A DNA stretch of 64,000 nt from Janthinobacterium sp. 344 (lineage in GTDB: Bacteria > Pseudomonadota > Gammaproteobacteria > Burkholderiales > Burkholderiaceae_D): positions 62,001-126,000 of the forward strand of contig NZ_FOKL01000001.1 in assembly GCF_900112025.1 (NCBI RefSeq). The letters run 5' to 3'. This document shows positions 29,779 to 39,189 of this stretch, in pieces. Position 1 is the first letter of the stretch. Every line of letters starts with the position of its first letter. The notes under the pieces are model-generated. The model worked only from the letters and a program-made list of their open reading frames with translations. It searched no databases and had not been told where the DNA came from. The position numbers were made by a program, and so were the translations under genes.

Positions 29779-31983
29779 TCACGCCAATGCCAGCATCCTT
29801 TTTTCGCGCAGCAGCGCCGTGAAGGCCTCCGCCGGCAGGGGCCGGCTGAAGTAATAGCCCTGCATCTCGTCGCAACCGTGCTCCGTCAGAAAATCCACCT
29901 GCGCGCGCGTTTCCACGCCTTCGGCGATGACGCGCATGTCCAGGTTGTGCGCCAGCGAGATGACGGAGCGGGCGATGGCCGCGTCGCTGCTGCTGGTGGT
30001 GACGTCGTCGACGAAGGATTTGTCGATCTTCAGCACGTCGATGGGGAAGCGTTTCAAGTAGCCCAGGCTGGAATAGCCGGTGCCGAAGTCGTCGAGCGAA
30101 ATGCCCACGCCGATGTCCTTCAGCCGCGTCAGGGCCGCCACGGCCTTGTCCGGATCGCCCATCACCGTGCTTTCCGTGATCTCGATGCCCAGGCAGGCGG
30201 GCGCGATGCCGTACTTGCGCAGCGCCGCCTCCACGAACGGCACCGTGCGGTCCTGCGCGAACTGCTTGCCAGACAGGTTGACGGCCACCTTGATGCTGCC
30301 CAGGCCCGCGTCGTGCCAGGCGCGAATCTGCGCGCAGACGCTTTCCAGCACCCACTCGCCGATGGCCGTGATGGAGCCGTATTCCTCGGCCAGCGCGATG
30401 AACAGGCCCGGCGGCACCTTGCCCAGCACGGGATTGTCCCAGCGCAGCAGGGCTTCGGCGCCCAGCATGGCGCCCGTGCGCAAGCACATCTGCGGCTGGT
30501 AATGCACCTCGAATTCATCGCGGCCGATGGCGCCGCGCAGCTGCTGCTGCATGGCCAGCCGGGCGCGGATATCGCTGCCCATGCGCTCGGTGAAAAAGGC
30601 GTAATGGTCCCGCCCCATTTCCTTGGCGCGCACCAGCGCCGTGTCGGCGTGGCGCAGCACGTCATCGAGGCTGTCGCCGTCGGCCGGGCACATGGCGATG
30701 CCGATGCTGGTGGTCAGGGCCAGGCGTTCGCCATCGACGCTGAGCTCTTCGCGCAGGCCGGCCAGGATGGTCTGCGCCAGCGCCAGGGTACGTCCCAGCA
30801 AGGCATCGTCCTGCAGCAGGATCTGGAATTCGTCGCCGCCCTGGCGCGCCACGGTGTCGCCCTCGCGCACGCAGCCGGACAGGAAGCGCGCCACCACCTG
30901 CAGCGCCTTGTCGCCCACGGCCTGGCCGTGCGAATCGTTGATGTTCTTGAAGCGGTCCAGGTCCAGGCACATCAGCACCACCTGCTGGCCGTCGCGCACG
31001 GCGTTCACGCGCGCATGCTCGAAGCGCTCGCGCATCAGCACCCGGTTGGGCAGGCCCGTCAAGGCGTCGTGGTAGGAGAGGAAGTCGATCAGGTGCTGCT
31101 CGGCCTTGCGCTCGCTGATATCGAGGAACACGCCCACGTAGTTGACGACACCGCCATCGGGGCCATGCACGGTCGACGCGCTGAGCAGGCAGGGATAGGT
31201 GTCGCCGCTCTTGCGCCGCGTCTGCACCTCGCCCGACCAGCAGCCGCTGCTGCGCAAGCCCTGGCGCAGGGCCAGCAGCACCGCCTCGCCCGTGTATTCC
31301 GCGTGCAGGCGCATGATGTCGGTGCCCACCACTTCCTGCGCGGCGTAGCCGGTGATGCGCGTAAAGGCGGGATTGGCCGTGACGATGATGCCGGCTGGAT
31401 CGGTGATCAGGATGGCGTCCTGCGTGGCCTCGAAAACCTGGCCCGACAGCCGCAGCAATTCCTCGTTGGCGCGGCGGATCTGCACTTCGCGCGCCAAGGT
31501 GCTGGCCACCTGTTCCAGTTCCGCCGTGCGTTCGGCCACGCGCCGCTCGAGGTTGGCGCGCTCCTGCGCCAGCTGCAGCTGCGCCCGCGCCAGGCGCACG
31601 TGGGCGTCGGTGCGGGCGAGGATTTCCTCGGCCTGGAAGGGCTTGGCGATGAAGTCGACGGCGCCCAGGGCAAAGCCGCGCACCTTGTCGTCCGTATCGT
31701 ATTGGGCCGACAGGAAGATCACCGGCACCTGGCGCAGCGATGGAATGTCCTTCAGGCGGCGGCATACTTCAAAGCCGTCGAGGCCGGGCATGCGCACGTC
31801 GAGCAGGATCAGCTCCGGCGGGCGCGCCTCGGCCGTCCACAGGGCCAGTTCCCCGTTCGGCGCCTGGCGCACCGCGTAACCGGCGCCACCGAGCAAATCG
31901 CTCAACAGCTTCAGCGAAGCCGGCGTATCTTCAACGATCAGTACTTCGCCCTTCGAATTCACTTCCGAAAAATCGCGGTGCAT
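29779..31983 (-). CDS. REC-PAS-GGDEF-EAL cyclic-di-GMP signalling protein
   Basis: 734 residues, soluble. The receiver domain has phospho-acceptor D62 (LILLDVRMPG), followed by a coiled coil about 120-165 and a PAS domain about 170-290 ending FLDISERKAE. GGDEF is intact at residues 382-386 (RQGGDEF). The EAL domain starts at E510 (GAEALLRW) and keeps DDFGTGYSSLGYLKRFPID and the EGVET loop. Both catalytic signatures are present, so it may make and degrade c-di-GMP, or be switched by phosphorylation. It lies downstream of two histidine kinases on the same strand, a likely signalling unit. Confidence 0.93.
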   Translation of the reverse strand: MHRDFSEVNSKGEVLIVEDTPASLKLLSDLLGGAGYAVRQAPNGELALWTAEARPPELILLDVRMPGLDGFEVCRRLKDIPSLRQVPVIFLSAQYDTDDKVRGFALGAVDFIAKPFQAEEILARTDAHVRLARAQLQLAQERANLERRVAERTAELEQVASTLAREVQIRRANEELLRLSGQVFEATQDAILITDPAGIIVTANPAFTRITGYAAQEVVGTDIMRLHAEYTGEAVLLALRQGLRSSGCWSGEVQTRRKSGDTYPCLLSASTVHGPDGGVVNYVGVFLDISERKAEQHLIDFLSYHDALTGLPNRVLMRERFEHARVNAVRDGQQVVLMCLDLDRFKNINDSHGQAVGDKALQVVARFLSGCVREGDTVARQGGDEFQILLQDDALLGRTLALAQTILAGLREELSVDGERLALTTSIGIAMCPADGDSLDDVLRHADTALVRAKEMGRDHYAFFTERMGSDIRARLAMQQQLRGAIGRDEFEVHYQPQMCLRTGAMLGAEALLRWDNPVLGKVPPGLFIALAEEYGSITAIGEWVLESVCAQIRAWHDAGLGSIKVAVNLSGKQFAQDRTVPFVEAALRKYGIAPACLGIEITESTVMGDPDKAVAALTRLKDIGVGISLDDFGTGYSSLGYLKRFPIDVLKIDKSFVDDVTTSSSDAAIARSVISLAHNLDMRVIAEGVETRAQVDFLTEHGCDEMQGYYFSRPLPAEAFTALLREKRMLALA

Positions 31984-32157
31984 GTAGCAGTTCTCTCAGC
32001 TTTGGATGAGGCGCGGCGCACAATTGCCACGCTGGACAAGACATTTCTTTGCAGTGAACTACGTACTATCATCATAATCTTTATTGCAATTTAGCACCAT
32101 CCATCGCCAGCACTTTGCTTGCCTTTTTATCCAAAGCGATGTTGGCCGTCCACACTT

Positions 32158-34329
32158 TCATACCGCTTCCACGCTGCCCTCCTCCTCCAGCAAGGCGCAC
32201 AGCTGGCGGTACTGATGCCGCTCCAGCATCGCCTGCAAGCCCGGCACCAGCGGCGCCGCCGCCGGCGGCAGGCCGGCCAGCAGCAGCGCCACGCGGGCCA
32301 GGTTCAATTCGCGCAGCGCCACCAGCAAGGCGCCGCGCTCGTCCCGTGCCAGCAGCGCCAGGTCGCGCGCCTGCAGGATGGGCAGCTCGCCGGCCGGCAC
32401 CGGCAGCGGCATCGACGGCGGCACGGGTGGCTGCGGCGGCAGCCGGGCCGCCTGCACAGGAATGCTGAAACGGAAGGTGGCGCCCTGCGCCGGCGCCGAC
32501 TCCACCGTCAGTTCGCCGCCCATCAGGCGCACGAATTCGCGCGAGATGGCCAGGCCCAGGCCCGTGCCTTCCTGCGGTCCCGCGCTATCGGCCTGCACGA
32601 ACGGCTCAAAGATGCGCTGCTGGTCTTCCATGGCGATGCCGGCGCCCGTGTCGCTGACGGCGAAGGACAGGCGCCAGTGGTCCGCGTCCTGACGTTCGCC
32701 GCGCACGCGCAAGGTGATGCAGCCCGTGCCCGCGAACTTGATGGCGTTCGACGTCAGGTTCAGCAGCACCTGGCGCAGGCGCGTGGCGTCGAGCAGCGCC
32801 GCCGGCGGCACGGCAACGCAATCGAGACGCAGCGCCAGCCCCTGCTGACCGGCGCGCAGGTCCAGCATATCCATCACTTCCTGCAGCAGCGGCGCCAGCG
32901 CCACCGCCGCCGTTTGCACCTGCAGGCGTCCCGCCTCGCCCTTGGACAGGTCGAGGATTTCATTAATCAGCGTCAGCAGATGGTTGCCGGAGCGGTGGAT
33001 GATGGCCAGGTTGCGCTTTTCATCGGCCAGCATGTTGGGCGAGGCGGCCATCAGGCGCGAAAAGCCGATCACGGAATTCAAGGGCGTGCGCAGTTCGTGG
33101 CTCATGTTGGCAAGGAAGACGCTCTTCGCGCGGTTCGCCGCCTGCGCCTGGCGCACGGCCACCGACAGCGCGCCCGTGCGCTCGGCCACCAGGTCTTCCA
33201 GGTGATGGCGGTGGCGCAGCAGTTCCAGTTCCGTTTCGCGGTGCGCCGTGATGTCGTAGTTCGAGCCCACCATGCGCATGGGCCGGCCCCGCCCGTCGCG
33301 GAAAATCACGGCGTCGGCCTTGATGTAGCGGATGGCGCCATCGGGCCACTCGATGCGGTACTCGTGCGTGAACGCGTGGCCGGCCTGCAGCGCCGCGCGC
33401 AGGGCGACTTTCGCCGCCGGCACGTCGTCCGCCACCAGCGCCGCGCGCCAGATGGCCGCCGGCGCCGGCGCGCTGCCCGCAGCGGCCCTGAACTGCGCGT
33501 ACATCTGCTCGTCCCACTGCAAGTCATCGCTGATGACGTTCCAGTCCCAGATGCCGATACTGGCCGCGCCGGTGGCCATCTGCACGCGCTCTTCGCTGCG
33601 CTGCAAGGCGCGGTAGCGGCTGTCGAGCAGCGCCACCATGTCGCGGATGGCGCGGTACAAGGTGCGCAGTTCGCCCAAGAACCAGGTTCTCGGCGGCGTG
33701 CCCGACGCTTCGCTCTGCCCCGCCTTGACGCCGGCCGCATACTGGCCGATGGCGCGCAGGGGCTTGAGCATCAGGCACCACATCAGCAGCCAGATGCTGG
33801 CAACGAGAATCACGTCGAGCGCCACGATCATGGCGCCGATGGCCAGCGCGCGCTGGCGCAGCTGCGCATGCAGCAGGTCCGGCGTGGCATACACGGCGAC
33901 GCTGCCGATGACTTGCCCGCCCATCGTCACCGCGCGTCGCTGCACCAGCAGCCCCGCCTCGTCGGGCGGCGCGGAAAGCGCATCAAAGGCGCCGGCCGCA
34001 TTGCGGCGCAGCGCCAGCGCATCCTTGCCGATGCCGGGCGTCAGCGCGCTGGCCACCAGTTCGCGGTTGCCCAGGGTGCTGCGCATGATGGCCTGCATCT
34101 GCTTTTCATCGAGGTTCCACAGCGGCAGTTCGATGGCCACGGCCAGCTGGTCCGCGCTGAGCGACAGGCTGCGGTGCAGCTGCTGCCAGCGCTGGTCGCG
34201 CTCGGACTGGTAAAACAGCACGGCAAACACCAGCAGCAGCGCCGTAACGACAAAGGTCAGGGCCACGCTCAGGGCCAGCACGATGGAGACGCCGCCCAGG
34301 CGCGCGCCTCTGGCTGCGGGAACGTTCAT
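32158..34329 (-). CDS. PAS-domain membrane histidine kinase, no receiver domain
   Basis: 723 residues from ATG 34329, which overlaps the stop of the upstream kinase as ATGA. TM1 about 15-42; periplasmic sensor about 43-160; TM2 about 165-190; PAS/PAC about 255-380; HisKA with phospho-His near residue 411 ([13 protein letters not shown]); HATPase with DTGAGI and GTGLGLAISREFV. After the kinase core comes a Pro-rich linker and a roughly 70-residue helical tail (LLAGLPPAAAPLV, LERHQYRQLCALLEE) that matches the tail of the neighbouring kinase. That kinase has a receiver domain in between and this one does not. Confidence 0.92.
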   Translation of the reverse strand: MNVPAARGARLGGVSIVLALSVALTFVVTALLLVFAVLFYQSERDQRWQQLHRSLSLSADQLAVAIELPLWNLDEKQMQAIMRSTLGNRELVASALTPGIGKDALALRRNAAGAFDALSAPPDEAGLLVQRRAVTMGGQVIGSVAVYATPDLLHAQLRQRALAIGAMIVALDVILVASIWLLMWCLMLKPLRAIGQYAAGVKAGQSEASGTPPRTWFLGELRTLYRAIRDMVALLDSRYRALQRSEERVQMATGAASIGIWDWNVISDDLQWDEQMYAQFRAAAGSAPAPAAIWRAALVADDVPAAKVALRAALQAGHAFTHEYRIEWPDGAIRYIKADAVIFRDGRGRPMRMVGSNYDITAHRETELELLRHRHHLEDLVAERTGALSVAVRQAQAANRAKSVFLANMSHELRTPLNSVIGFSRLMAASPNMLADEKRNLAIIHRSGNHLLTLINEILDLSKGEAGRLQVQTAAVALAPLLQEVMDMLDLRAGQQGLALRLDCVAVPPAALLDATRLRQVLLNLTSNAIKFAGTGCITLRVRGERQDADHWRLSFAVSDTGAGIAMEDQQRIFEPFVQADSAGPQEGTGLGLAISREFVRLMGGELTVESAPAQGATFRFSIPVQAARLPPQPPVPPSMPLPVPAGELPILQARDLALLARDERGALLVALRELNLARVALLLAGLPPAAAPLVPGLQAMLERHQYRQLCALLEEEGSVEAV

Positions 34330-37300
34330 GCCTCCGAGCCTTGCGTTTCGCGGCCCGTCTGCAGCAGCAGGGCGCACAGCGGCTGGTACTGGTGCAGCTC
34401 CAGCATGGCGTTGATCTGCCCGGCCAGTTGCGGCCAGCGCGTGGCCACGCCGGCCAGCACGATGGCGCTGCGCCGCAAGTCGAGCGCCTGCACGGATTCG
34501 AGCAGCGCCTGGCGCTCGACGGCGTCGAGCTGGAGCATGGCCTGTCGCAGGTCGAGCGCCTCGGCGGGCGCGCCCTGCCTGCCCGGCGCTTCGGCGGCGT
34601 CACCCTGAGCACGCTGGAAACGCACGCCCAGCTGCTGCTCCAGCATGGCGAACAGGTGCTCCTGTTCCATCGGTTTGCGCAGGAAGCCGTCGGCGCCCGC
34701 CGCCAGCGCTTCCTGCTTTTCTTCCTCGAAGGCGGAGGCCGTCATGATCACCAGCCGCGGCTGCGACAAGTGGGCCTGCGCGCGCAGCCAGCGCGTCAGG
34801 GCCAGGCCATCCATGTCCGGCATGCGCCAGTCGCTGAGCACGATGTCGTAGCGCCGCGCCGCCAGCAGGGCTTGCGCCTGCACCCCGCCCGCCGCTTCCT
34901 GCAGCTGGAATCCCAGCGGCGCCAGCAAGCCGGCCAGCAGCTTGCGGCAGTTTTCGTCATCGTCGACCAGCAGCACCGCGCGGCCGCGCTGCGCGGGCGG
35001 CAGGCGCGCCACGCGGCCCGGCGCCGGCACCGCGACGGCGGGCCGCTGCACCACGGGCGCATGCAGGCTGAAACGGAAGACGGAACCTTCGCCCAGCGCC
35101 GATTCGACGGCCAGCTCGCCGCCCATCAGGCGCACGAATTCGCGCGAAATCGTCAAGCCCAGTCCCGTGCCCGCCTGCGCCACGGCGCTGTCGGCCTGCA
35201 CGAACGGCTCGAAGATGCGCTCCAGGTCCTGCTCGGCGATGCCGCTGCCCGTATCGCGCACGGCGAATGACAGCGCCACCTGGCCGCCCTCCCGTGCCTG
35301 GCAATGCAGGGACAGGGTCACGCTGCCCTGCTCGATGAACTTGAGCGCGTTCGACAGCAAATTGAGCAGCACCTGGCGCAGCTTGGCGCCGTCGAGGCGC
35401 ACCAGCGGCGGCACGTTGGCGCGCTCCAGCCGCAGCGCGATGCCCTGGTCGCCCGAGCGCATGCGCACCATCTCGAGCACTTCGTCGAGCAAGCCGTTCA
35501 AGTCCACCGGTCCCGTTTGCAGCTGCATGCGGCCCGCCTCGATCTTCGACAGTTCCAGGATGTCGTTGATCAGGGTCAGCAGATGGTGGCCGGCGCGATT
35601 GATGATGGCCAGGTTATGTTTTTCTTCCTCGAACATGCTGCTCGAATCGGCCATCATCTGCGAAAAGCCGATCACGGAATTGAGGGGCGTGCGCAATTCG
35701 TGGCTCATGTTGGCGAGGAAGACGCTCTTCGCGCGGTTCGCCGATTCCGCCTCGGTGACGGCGACGGAGAGCGCGGCCGTGCGCTGCTGCACCAGCTCTT
35801 CCAGGTGGTCGCGGTAGCCGAGCAGCTCCTGCTCGCTGTGCTTGCGCTCGGAAATATCGACGATGCCGCTGCGCACCAGGCGCCGCCCTTCCATCGGCAA
35901 TCTGACCAGCCGCACCTCGCAGGGAATGACCGTGCCGTCGGCGCGCCGCACATTGCGCTCGACGAGAATCGGTTCACCCTGCATGGCGCGGCGCAAATGC
36001 TCTTCCACCATCAGACCCAGCGGCAAGGCGTCGGGCTGCTCCGCGCTGTACAGGTCGAACGGCCCCTTGTTCAGCAATTCCGCGCGCGACAAGCCCAGCA
36101 TGCGTTGCGCGCTGCTGTTGGCATCGATGAAGCGATCGAGGTCCAGGTCATACACGACGATGGCTTCGGGCGCATGCTCGACCAGGATGCGGAAGCGCTG
36201 CTCGCTTTCGCGCGCCTCGCTCTCTGCGCGGCGCAGGCGGCGGCGCTGCAGCAGCAAGGCGCTGAGCAAAATCGCCATGAGGATGAACACGGCACTTGCC
36301 GACAGGACCGCGGCGCGGTGCTCGTGCCACAGTTGCGGCGGGCGGTTGACGAAGACGGTGTGTGGCGGCAGCGCGCTGATGTCGGCATCCCAGCGCTGCA
36401 GCTGCTCCCAGTCGTACATGGGCACGGGATGCGACGGCGGCAGCAAGGCGCCGGGCGCGGCGGGCGCCTTGCCGGCCAGCAGCGCCAGCGACAGTTGCGC
36501 CACCTGCTGCGCGGCCCGCTCGATATGCAGCACGGAGCCGCCCAGGATGCCCTGGCCCATGCTGGCGTTGTACATGCCGAAGGCGGGCACGTTGGCCAGC
36601 CGCGCCAGCTGTCCCGCGAACTGCACCGGCGTGGCGACGCTGCCGGCCACGTCGCGGTTGACATTGCCCACCACCAGCAAGGTAGCGGGCGGCAAGTGCG
36701 CCACCGTCGCGCGCATCTGCGCCAGGGTGAGCTTGTCGAGATACTGCATGGCCACCCTGCCCTGCCACGCCTGCGCCGCTTGCTGCATGTTGCGCTTCAA
36801 GGCCTGGTCAGCCTCGCTGGCGCCAACGGCCATGACGATGGTTCTGGTCTCGGGAAACAGCGCCATCGCCTGCGCCAGGGTGCCGGGAAAATCGACATTC
36901 GCCTTTTGCTGCCAGATGACGCCCGCGCTGCCGGCGGGCAATGCCTTGCCGGACGTATTGATCGCCAGCACCGGCACGCCGCGCGCCATCGGCGCCAGCT
37001 CCGTCAGCAGGTAATCGAGCGCCGGCTGCTGCATGGCGACGATCAGATCGGCCTTGCGCCCCATCATGTGCGTGTATCTTAATAGCAACAAATCGCGCAT
37101 CTCGCCGCGTAGCGCCGGATCGCCCTGGGTATTCAGGTTCAGATGCTCGACCATGACATCTTCACTGGCCAGGCCGGCCGCCGTCATGGCGGCCACATAG
37201 GTGCGCGTGTACGATTCCACGCCGGCGCGGCCGTAATCGTAGGCATTGAGGAAGAGGATGCGCTTGCCGTGCAAGGGTACGGCATCGGCGGCGTCAGCCG

Positions 37301-37418
37301 GCGCAGCCACCGCCACGGCGGCGCACAGCGTCAGCAGCCATGCGCGGCCCCAGCGGCGCACCGCCGCCCTGCCCGTCCCGCCGCCCGGCCGCAAGCCGCC
37401 CGGCACCTCACGCATCAT
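34326..37418 (-). CDS. Hybrid histidine kinase with periplasmic ABC-substrate-binding-like sensor
   Basis: 1030 residues (start ATG 37418 tentative; ATG 37415 and a GTG at 37460 are alternatives). Signal/TM segment, then a roughly 310-residue periplasmic domain (GKRILFLNAYDYGRAG, PVLAINTSGKALP, FGMYNASMGQGILGGSV) of the ABC_sub_bind type. TM about residue 370, PAS about 410-530, HisKA with H573, HATPase (DTGSGI, GTGLGLTISREFV), receiver with D863 (LSDWRMPDMDG) and a helical tail. Translationally coupled to the second kinase. The sensor fold suggests a small soluble ligand; identity unknown. Confidence 0.92.
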   Translation of the reverse strand: MMREVPGGLRPGGGTGRAAVRRWGRAWLLTLCAAVAVAAPADAADAVPLHGKRILFLNAYDYGRAGVESYTRTYVAAMTAAGLASEDVMVEHLNLNTQGDPALRGEMRDLLLLRYTHMMGRKADLIVAMQQPALDYLLTELAPMARGVPVLAINTSGKALPAGSAGVIWQQKANVDFPGTLAQAMALFPETRTIVMAVGASEADQALKRNMQQAAQAWQGRVAMQYLDKLTLAQMRATVAHLPPATLLVVGNVNRDVAGSVATPVQFAGQLARLANVPAFGMYNASMGQGILGGSVLHIERAAQQVAQLSLALLAGKAPAAPGALLPPSHPVPMYDWEQLQRWDADISALPPHTVFVNRPPQLWHEHRAAVLSASAVFILMAILLSALLLQRRRLRRAESEARESEQRFRILVEHAPEAIVVYDLDLDRFIDANSSAQRMLGLSRAELLNKGPFDLYSAEQPDALPLGLMVEEHLRRAMQGEPILVERNVRRADGTVIPCEVRLVRLPMEGRRLVRSGIVDISERKHSEQELLGYRDHLEELVQQRTAALSVAVTEAESANRAKSVFLANMSHELRTPLNSVIGFSQMMADSSSMFEEEKHNLAIINRAGHHLLTLINDILELSKIEAGRMQLQTGPVDLNGLLDEVLEMVRMRSGDQGIALRLERANVPPLVRLDGAKLRQVLLNLLSNALKFIEQGSVTLSLHCQAREGGQVALSFAVRDTGSGIAEQDLERIFEPFVQADSAVAQAGTGLGLTISREFVRLMGGELAVESALGEGSVFRFSLHAPVVQRPAVAVPAPGRVARLPPAQRGRAVLLVDDDENCRKLLAGLLAPLGFQLQEAAGGVQAQALLAARRYDIVLSDWRMPDMDGLALTRWLRAQAHLSQPRLVIMTASAFEEEKQEALAAGADGFLRKPMEQEHLFAMLEQQLGVRFQRAQGDAAEAPGRQGAPAEALDLRQAMLQLDAVERQALLESVQALDLRRSAIVLAGVATRWPQLAGQINAMLELHQYQPLCALLLQTGRETQGSEA

Positions 37419-37605
37419 TCGCCATGCCCATGCCCGCCTTCGCCTGTCGCCATGTTTCACCAGTGCGCCGAGTCCTCGGCCACCGACACTTACAAAAACA
37501 TGATAACGTCAACTGCCGGGGCAAGTCTATTCCTTCGGGCAAACTTTTATTGCCTGTTTGGCTTGACGCCTGCTGGCACCGCCGCGCGCAACATGTGCGG
37601 CATGG

Positions 37606-38952
37606 CTATCCGGCGGTGCCGCTGATGCCGAACAATTCCAGCTTCAGTCCCCTTATTCCAGACGGCACATAAATCGCGATTGCCTGGGCCTTGATCATTG
37701 CGTCATACATGACGCCCTTGTTTTCGATCGAGAAATAATAGGTATTCGGGCGCACCGGCACTTCCGCCGGCACCTGCGCCATATGCCGCAATTCGATGCC
37801 GGGCAATGCCCGTCCCAGTAACAGTTCAATATTGTCAGGCGATGAAATCTTGAATTGCAGGGGCACGGCCGCGACCAGTTCCAGCGCAGGCATGTCCGCA
37901 TTCACCGCCAGGCAAAGTTCGGTCTGACGGTCGATGCGCGCCGTGTCGAGCAAGGCATGATAGTGGGTGTTTTTTTGCGCGTCGTTCGACAGCGCGATCG
38001 GGAAGTAACGCGACAGCAGCACCGTATCGATCAAGTCTCGAATGATGCCATCGAGCTTGCCGAAACCGGGCGCAGCGTCTTCGTGCCGGTATGCGGGCAA
38101 GTCGCTCAAGGTGTATTTTTTCGAGAACGTCATCAAGCCACCGGCCAGGGTCATCAATTTCTCGAACAGATACACGGGATGGTGACGCCGGTAACTGGCG
38201 CAATGACTGAGCGCGGCACTGGCCGTACTCAGGGTGTTGAGCATCCAGAACGAGGAGGCGTCACCGCCATGGAATTCAACCGTGCTCTTGCCCGGCTGCC
38301 GGTGCCGGCCGTACAAGGCCTCGATTTTCGCTCCCATGCGTTCGATCAGCGAATCGAGCATTTTCCGCAGCGCCGGGTCCGCGTTGATGGTGAGGCCTGG
38401 CGGAATAAAAGTGCTGTCGATCTCAAAACTGCCATTGCCGCTGCGATATAAACGCACCAGTGGAATCGCCAGATAGTCATGCAGCGGGTCCAGCTGCGAC
38501 AGCAGATACACGCGTTTTTTCAGATAGGCGACGTCAATGCTGACCGCTTCGCTATATAAATCAGGCGTTTCAATATCCGTCTGAACATAGCGTGCGCCCG
38601 CAGAATGCACATTCCCGCCATGCGCCTGCATGGCCGGCAGTGCGGCATAAAAGGTAAAGCTATGTTCGTCAGAAGGCAGTTTGCTCAAATCGACCGCGCT
38701 GGGCAAAACATCGCTGAGCGGCGCGTCACAGATCTCGCCATCCTGGAAGACGAGTGACATGGTGTCCGCGCGCAAGCTGTTATTGGCCAGCGCATCCGCA
38801 TTCCAGCTGATGGCATGCACGCCCCACAAATGCGGATTGATTAACGACACCAGGCGCTGCAGGCGCGCCTCGTGGTAACGGTCCATTTGCTGGAATTGCT
38901 GCGGGCCGATGGCCAGGCCCTCCGACCAAAGTAGTTTTGCTGGCAAAGTCAT
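37606..38952 (-). CDS. tssK: Type VI secretion baseplate protein TssK
   Basis: 448 residues, normal for TssK. Start ATG 38952 has GGAG six bases upstream; an upstream ATG at 38964 is possible. Family start LLWSEGLAIGPQQFQQMDRYHE (PQQFQ...YHE is diagnostic), shoulder-domain block RRHHPVYLFEKLMTLAGGLMTF, and a C-terminal head. TssK connects the baseplate to the membrane complex TssJLM. It is divergent from tssF and stands alone on its strand; none of the genes it should dock to is present in the window. Confidence 0.95.
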   Translation of the reverse strand: MTLPAKLLWSEGLAIGPQQFQQMDRYHEARLQRLVSLINPHLWGVHAISWNADALANNSLRADTMSLVFQDGEICDAPLSDVLPSAVDLSKLPSDEHSFTFYAALPAMQAHGGNVHSAGARYVQTDIETPDLYSEAVSIDVAYLKKRVYLLSQLDPLHDYLAIPLVRLYRSGNGSFEIDSTFIPPGLTINADPALRKMLDSLIERMGAKIEALYGRHRQPGKSTVEFHGGDASSFWMLNTLSTASAALSHCASYRRHHPVYLFEKLMTLAGGLMTFSKKYTLSDLPAYRHEDAAPGFGKLDGIIRDLIDTVLLSRYFPIALSNDAQKNTHYHALLDTARIDRQTELCLAVNADMPALELVAAVPLQFKISSPDNIELLLGRALPGIELRHMAQVPAEVPVRPNTYYFSIENKGVMYDAMIKAQAIAIYVPSGIRGLKLELFGISGTAG

Positions 38953-39189
38953 TGTGTTCTCCATGGTGGCGTCGGGATCGTGCTGCCTTGCCAGTCTGCT
39001 GTTGCCAGCTTGAAAGTTCTTGATGTTGCGCAGCAAGCTGACTCAATCATTTGCGCAAACGCAATTTACCTTGGAGCGAACGCTCGGATACTGGCCATGC
39101 CGCAGCAAAGCTGCCAGGGAGTTCTCCATGTCCCTGCACTGCGCGCCAGAAATAGTTGACGCCAAGCCGTGTGACCGGGAACAGTAAAA

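Noticed and set aside
38953..39189. Sigma-54 promoter for the T6SS genes
   Set aside because: No GG-N10-GC element with acceptable flanks could be placed at a useful distance from tssF or tssK.
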